Shown here: positions 63,660 through 64,000 of the stretch, one piece after another
Position numbering within the stretch: position 1 is the first letter of the stretch
Layout: each line of letters starts with the position of its first letter
From: Manihot esculenta
Taxonomy: Eukaryota > Streptophyta > Magnoliopsida > Malpighiales > Euphorbiaceae
Direction of reading: 5' to 3'
Length of the DNA stretch: 64,000 nucleotides
Assembly (NCBI RefSeq): GCF_001659605.2
Contig: NC_035161.2
Span: forward strand, 30,117,691 to 30,181,690
Notes under the pieces: model-generated
Told to the model about the DNA's origin: nothing
Seen by the model: only the letters and a program-made list of their open reading frames with translations
The model's database searches: none
Made by a program: the position numbers and the translations under genes

Positions 63660-64000
63660 GAGAGCTTCATGTGAGTTGTGGTTGTGTGAAAGCGACTTAA
63701 TTAGAACATCCAGGTCATGTCCAACTGCATAAAATATTTTTTTTATTTATTAATTATGTTAAATAATTTCATTAAGTTAACTTAATTTTGGTCATGAGTA
63801 ATTAATGAATTCAGAAAATTAAAGTTTAAAATAAAACCTTAGCGTTTTACCAAAATAAGCTCAATTTTTATTTTTTTACTATATAAACCCCACACTTTAT
63901 TTTTCACCCATTTAAACACACTATTGCTCCAAGTACAGTAGTTGATCACAACTGTTTGACATCCAAAAATTTGCAAAGTGAAAATTCAATCTATTTCCTA
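63660..64000. other. Upstream region of peptide copy 2, AT-rich
   Basis: Up to about 63700 it is similar to the region upstream of copy 1 (GTGAGTTGTGGTTGTGTGAA). The rest is AT-rich with no gene. Confidence 0.5.

Overview
This window is plant nuclear DNA from a eudicot. The evidence is intron-rich genes with GT-AG splice sites, an AT-rich background, a nuclear tRNA gene, a chromovirus-type Ty3/gypsy retrotransposon and plant-specific families (SnRK1, AP2/ERF, PHO1, EDR2_C). The gene set and repeat style would fit Malpighiales, perhaps Euphorbiaceae, but the species is a guess.

Layout. Positions 719-17969 are a nested stack of transposable elements. The outermost is a minus-strand, apparently non-autonomous LTR retrotransposon (LARD-like) with ~643-bp LTRs. 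It carries a truncated host alpha/beta-hydrolase gene. Its left LTR is interrupted by a full-length Tekay/Del-like chromovirus (1295-12089, TSD ATAGG). The 5' LTR of that element is itself interrupted by a related solo LTR (3428-5550, TSD AAACA). The right LTR of the outer element is interrupted by a miniature multi-LTR (TRIM-like) element with an inverted arm (16352-17356, TSD ATATA).

Positions 18.6-64 kb are the host gene region. In order: a CW14/EDR2_C-type protein (minus, 9 coding exons, 550 aa); an uncharacterised multi-pass membrane protein (minus); the SnRK1 catalytic alpha subunit (plus, 10 coding exons, 515 aa); an ERN1/RAP2-11-type AP2/ERF factor (minus); a VTI1-type Qb-SNARE (plus, 5 exons, 220 aa); tRNA-Ala(UGC) (plus); an acidic, His-rich PLDRP1/At5g39570-like protein (plus, 2 exons, 211 aa); a small secreted cysteine-rich peptide (minus); a PHO1-family SPX-EXS phosphate transporter (plus, 13 exons, 788 aa); and a second cysteine-rich peptide gene with a broken third copy beside it (minus). 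I built the exon chains by hand from splice sites and reading-frame phase, and every chain closes in frame.

The host genes form no pathway cluster. SnRK1 (energy) and PHO1 (phosphate) are both nutrient-signalling genes, but their proximity looks incidental. The most unusual parts are the four-layer retroelement stack with readable target-site duplications, the captured hydrolase exon, the head-to-head TRIM multimer, the chimeric 3' LTR of the chromovirus, and the cysteine-rich peptide copies that flank the PHO1 gene.
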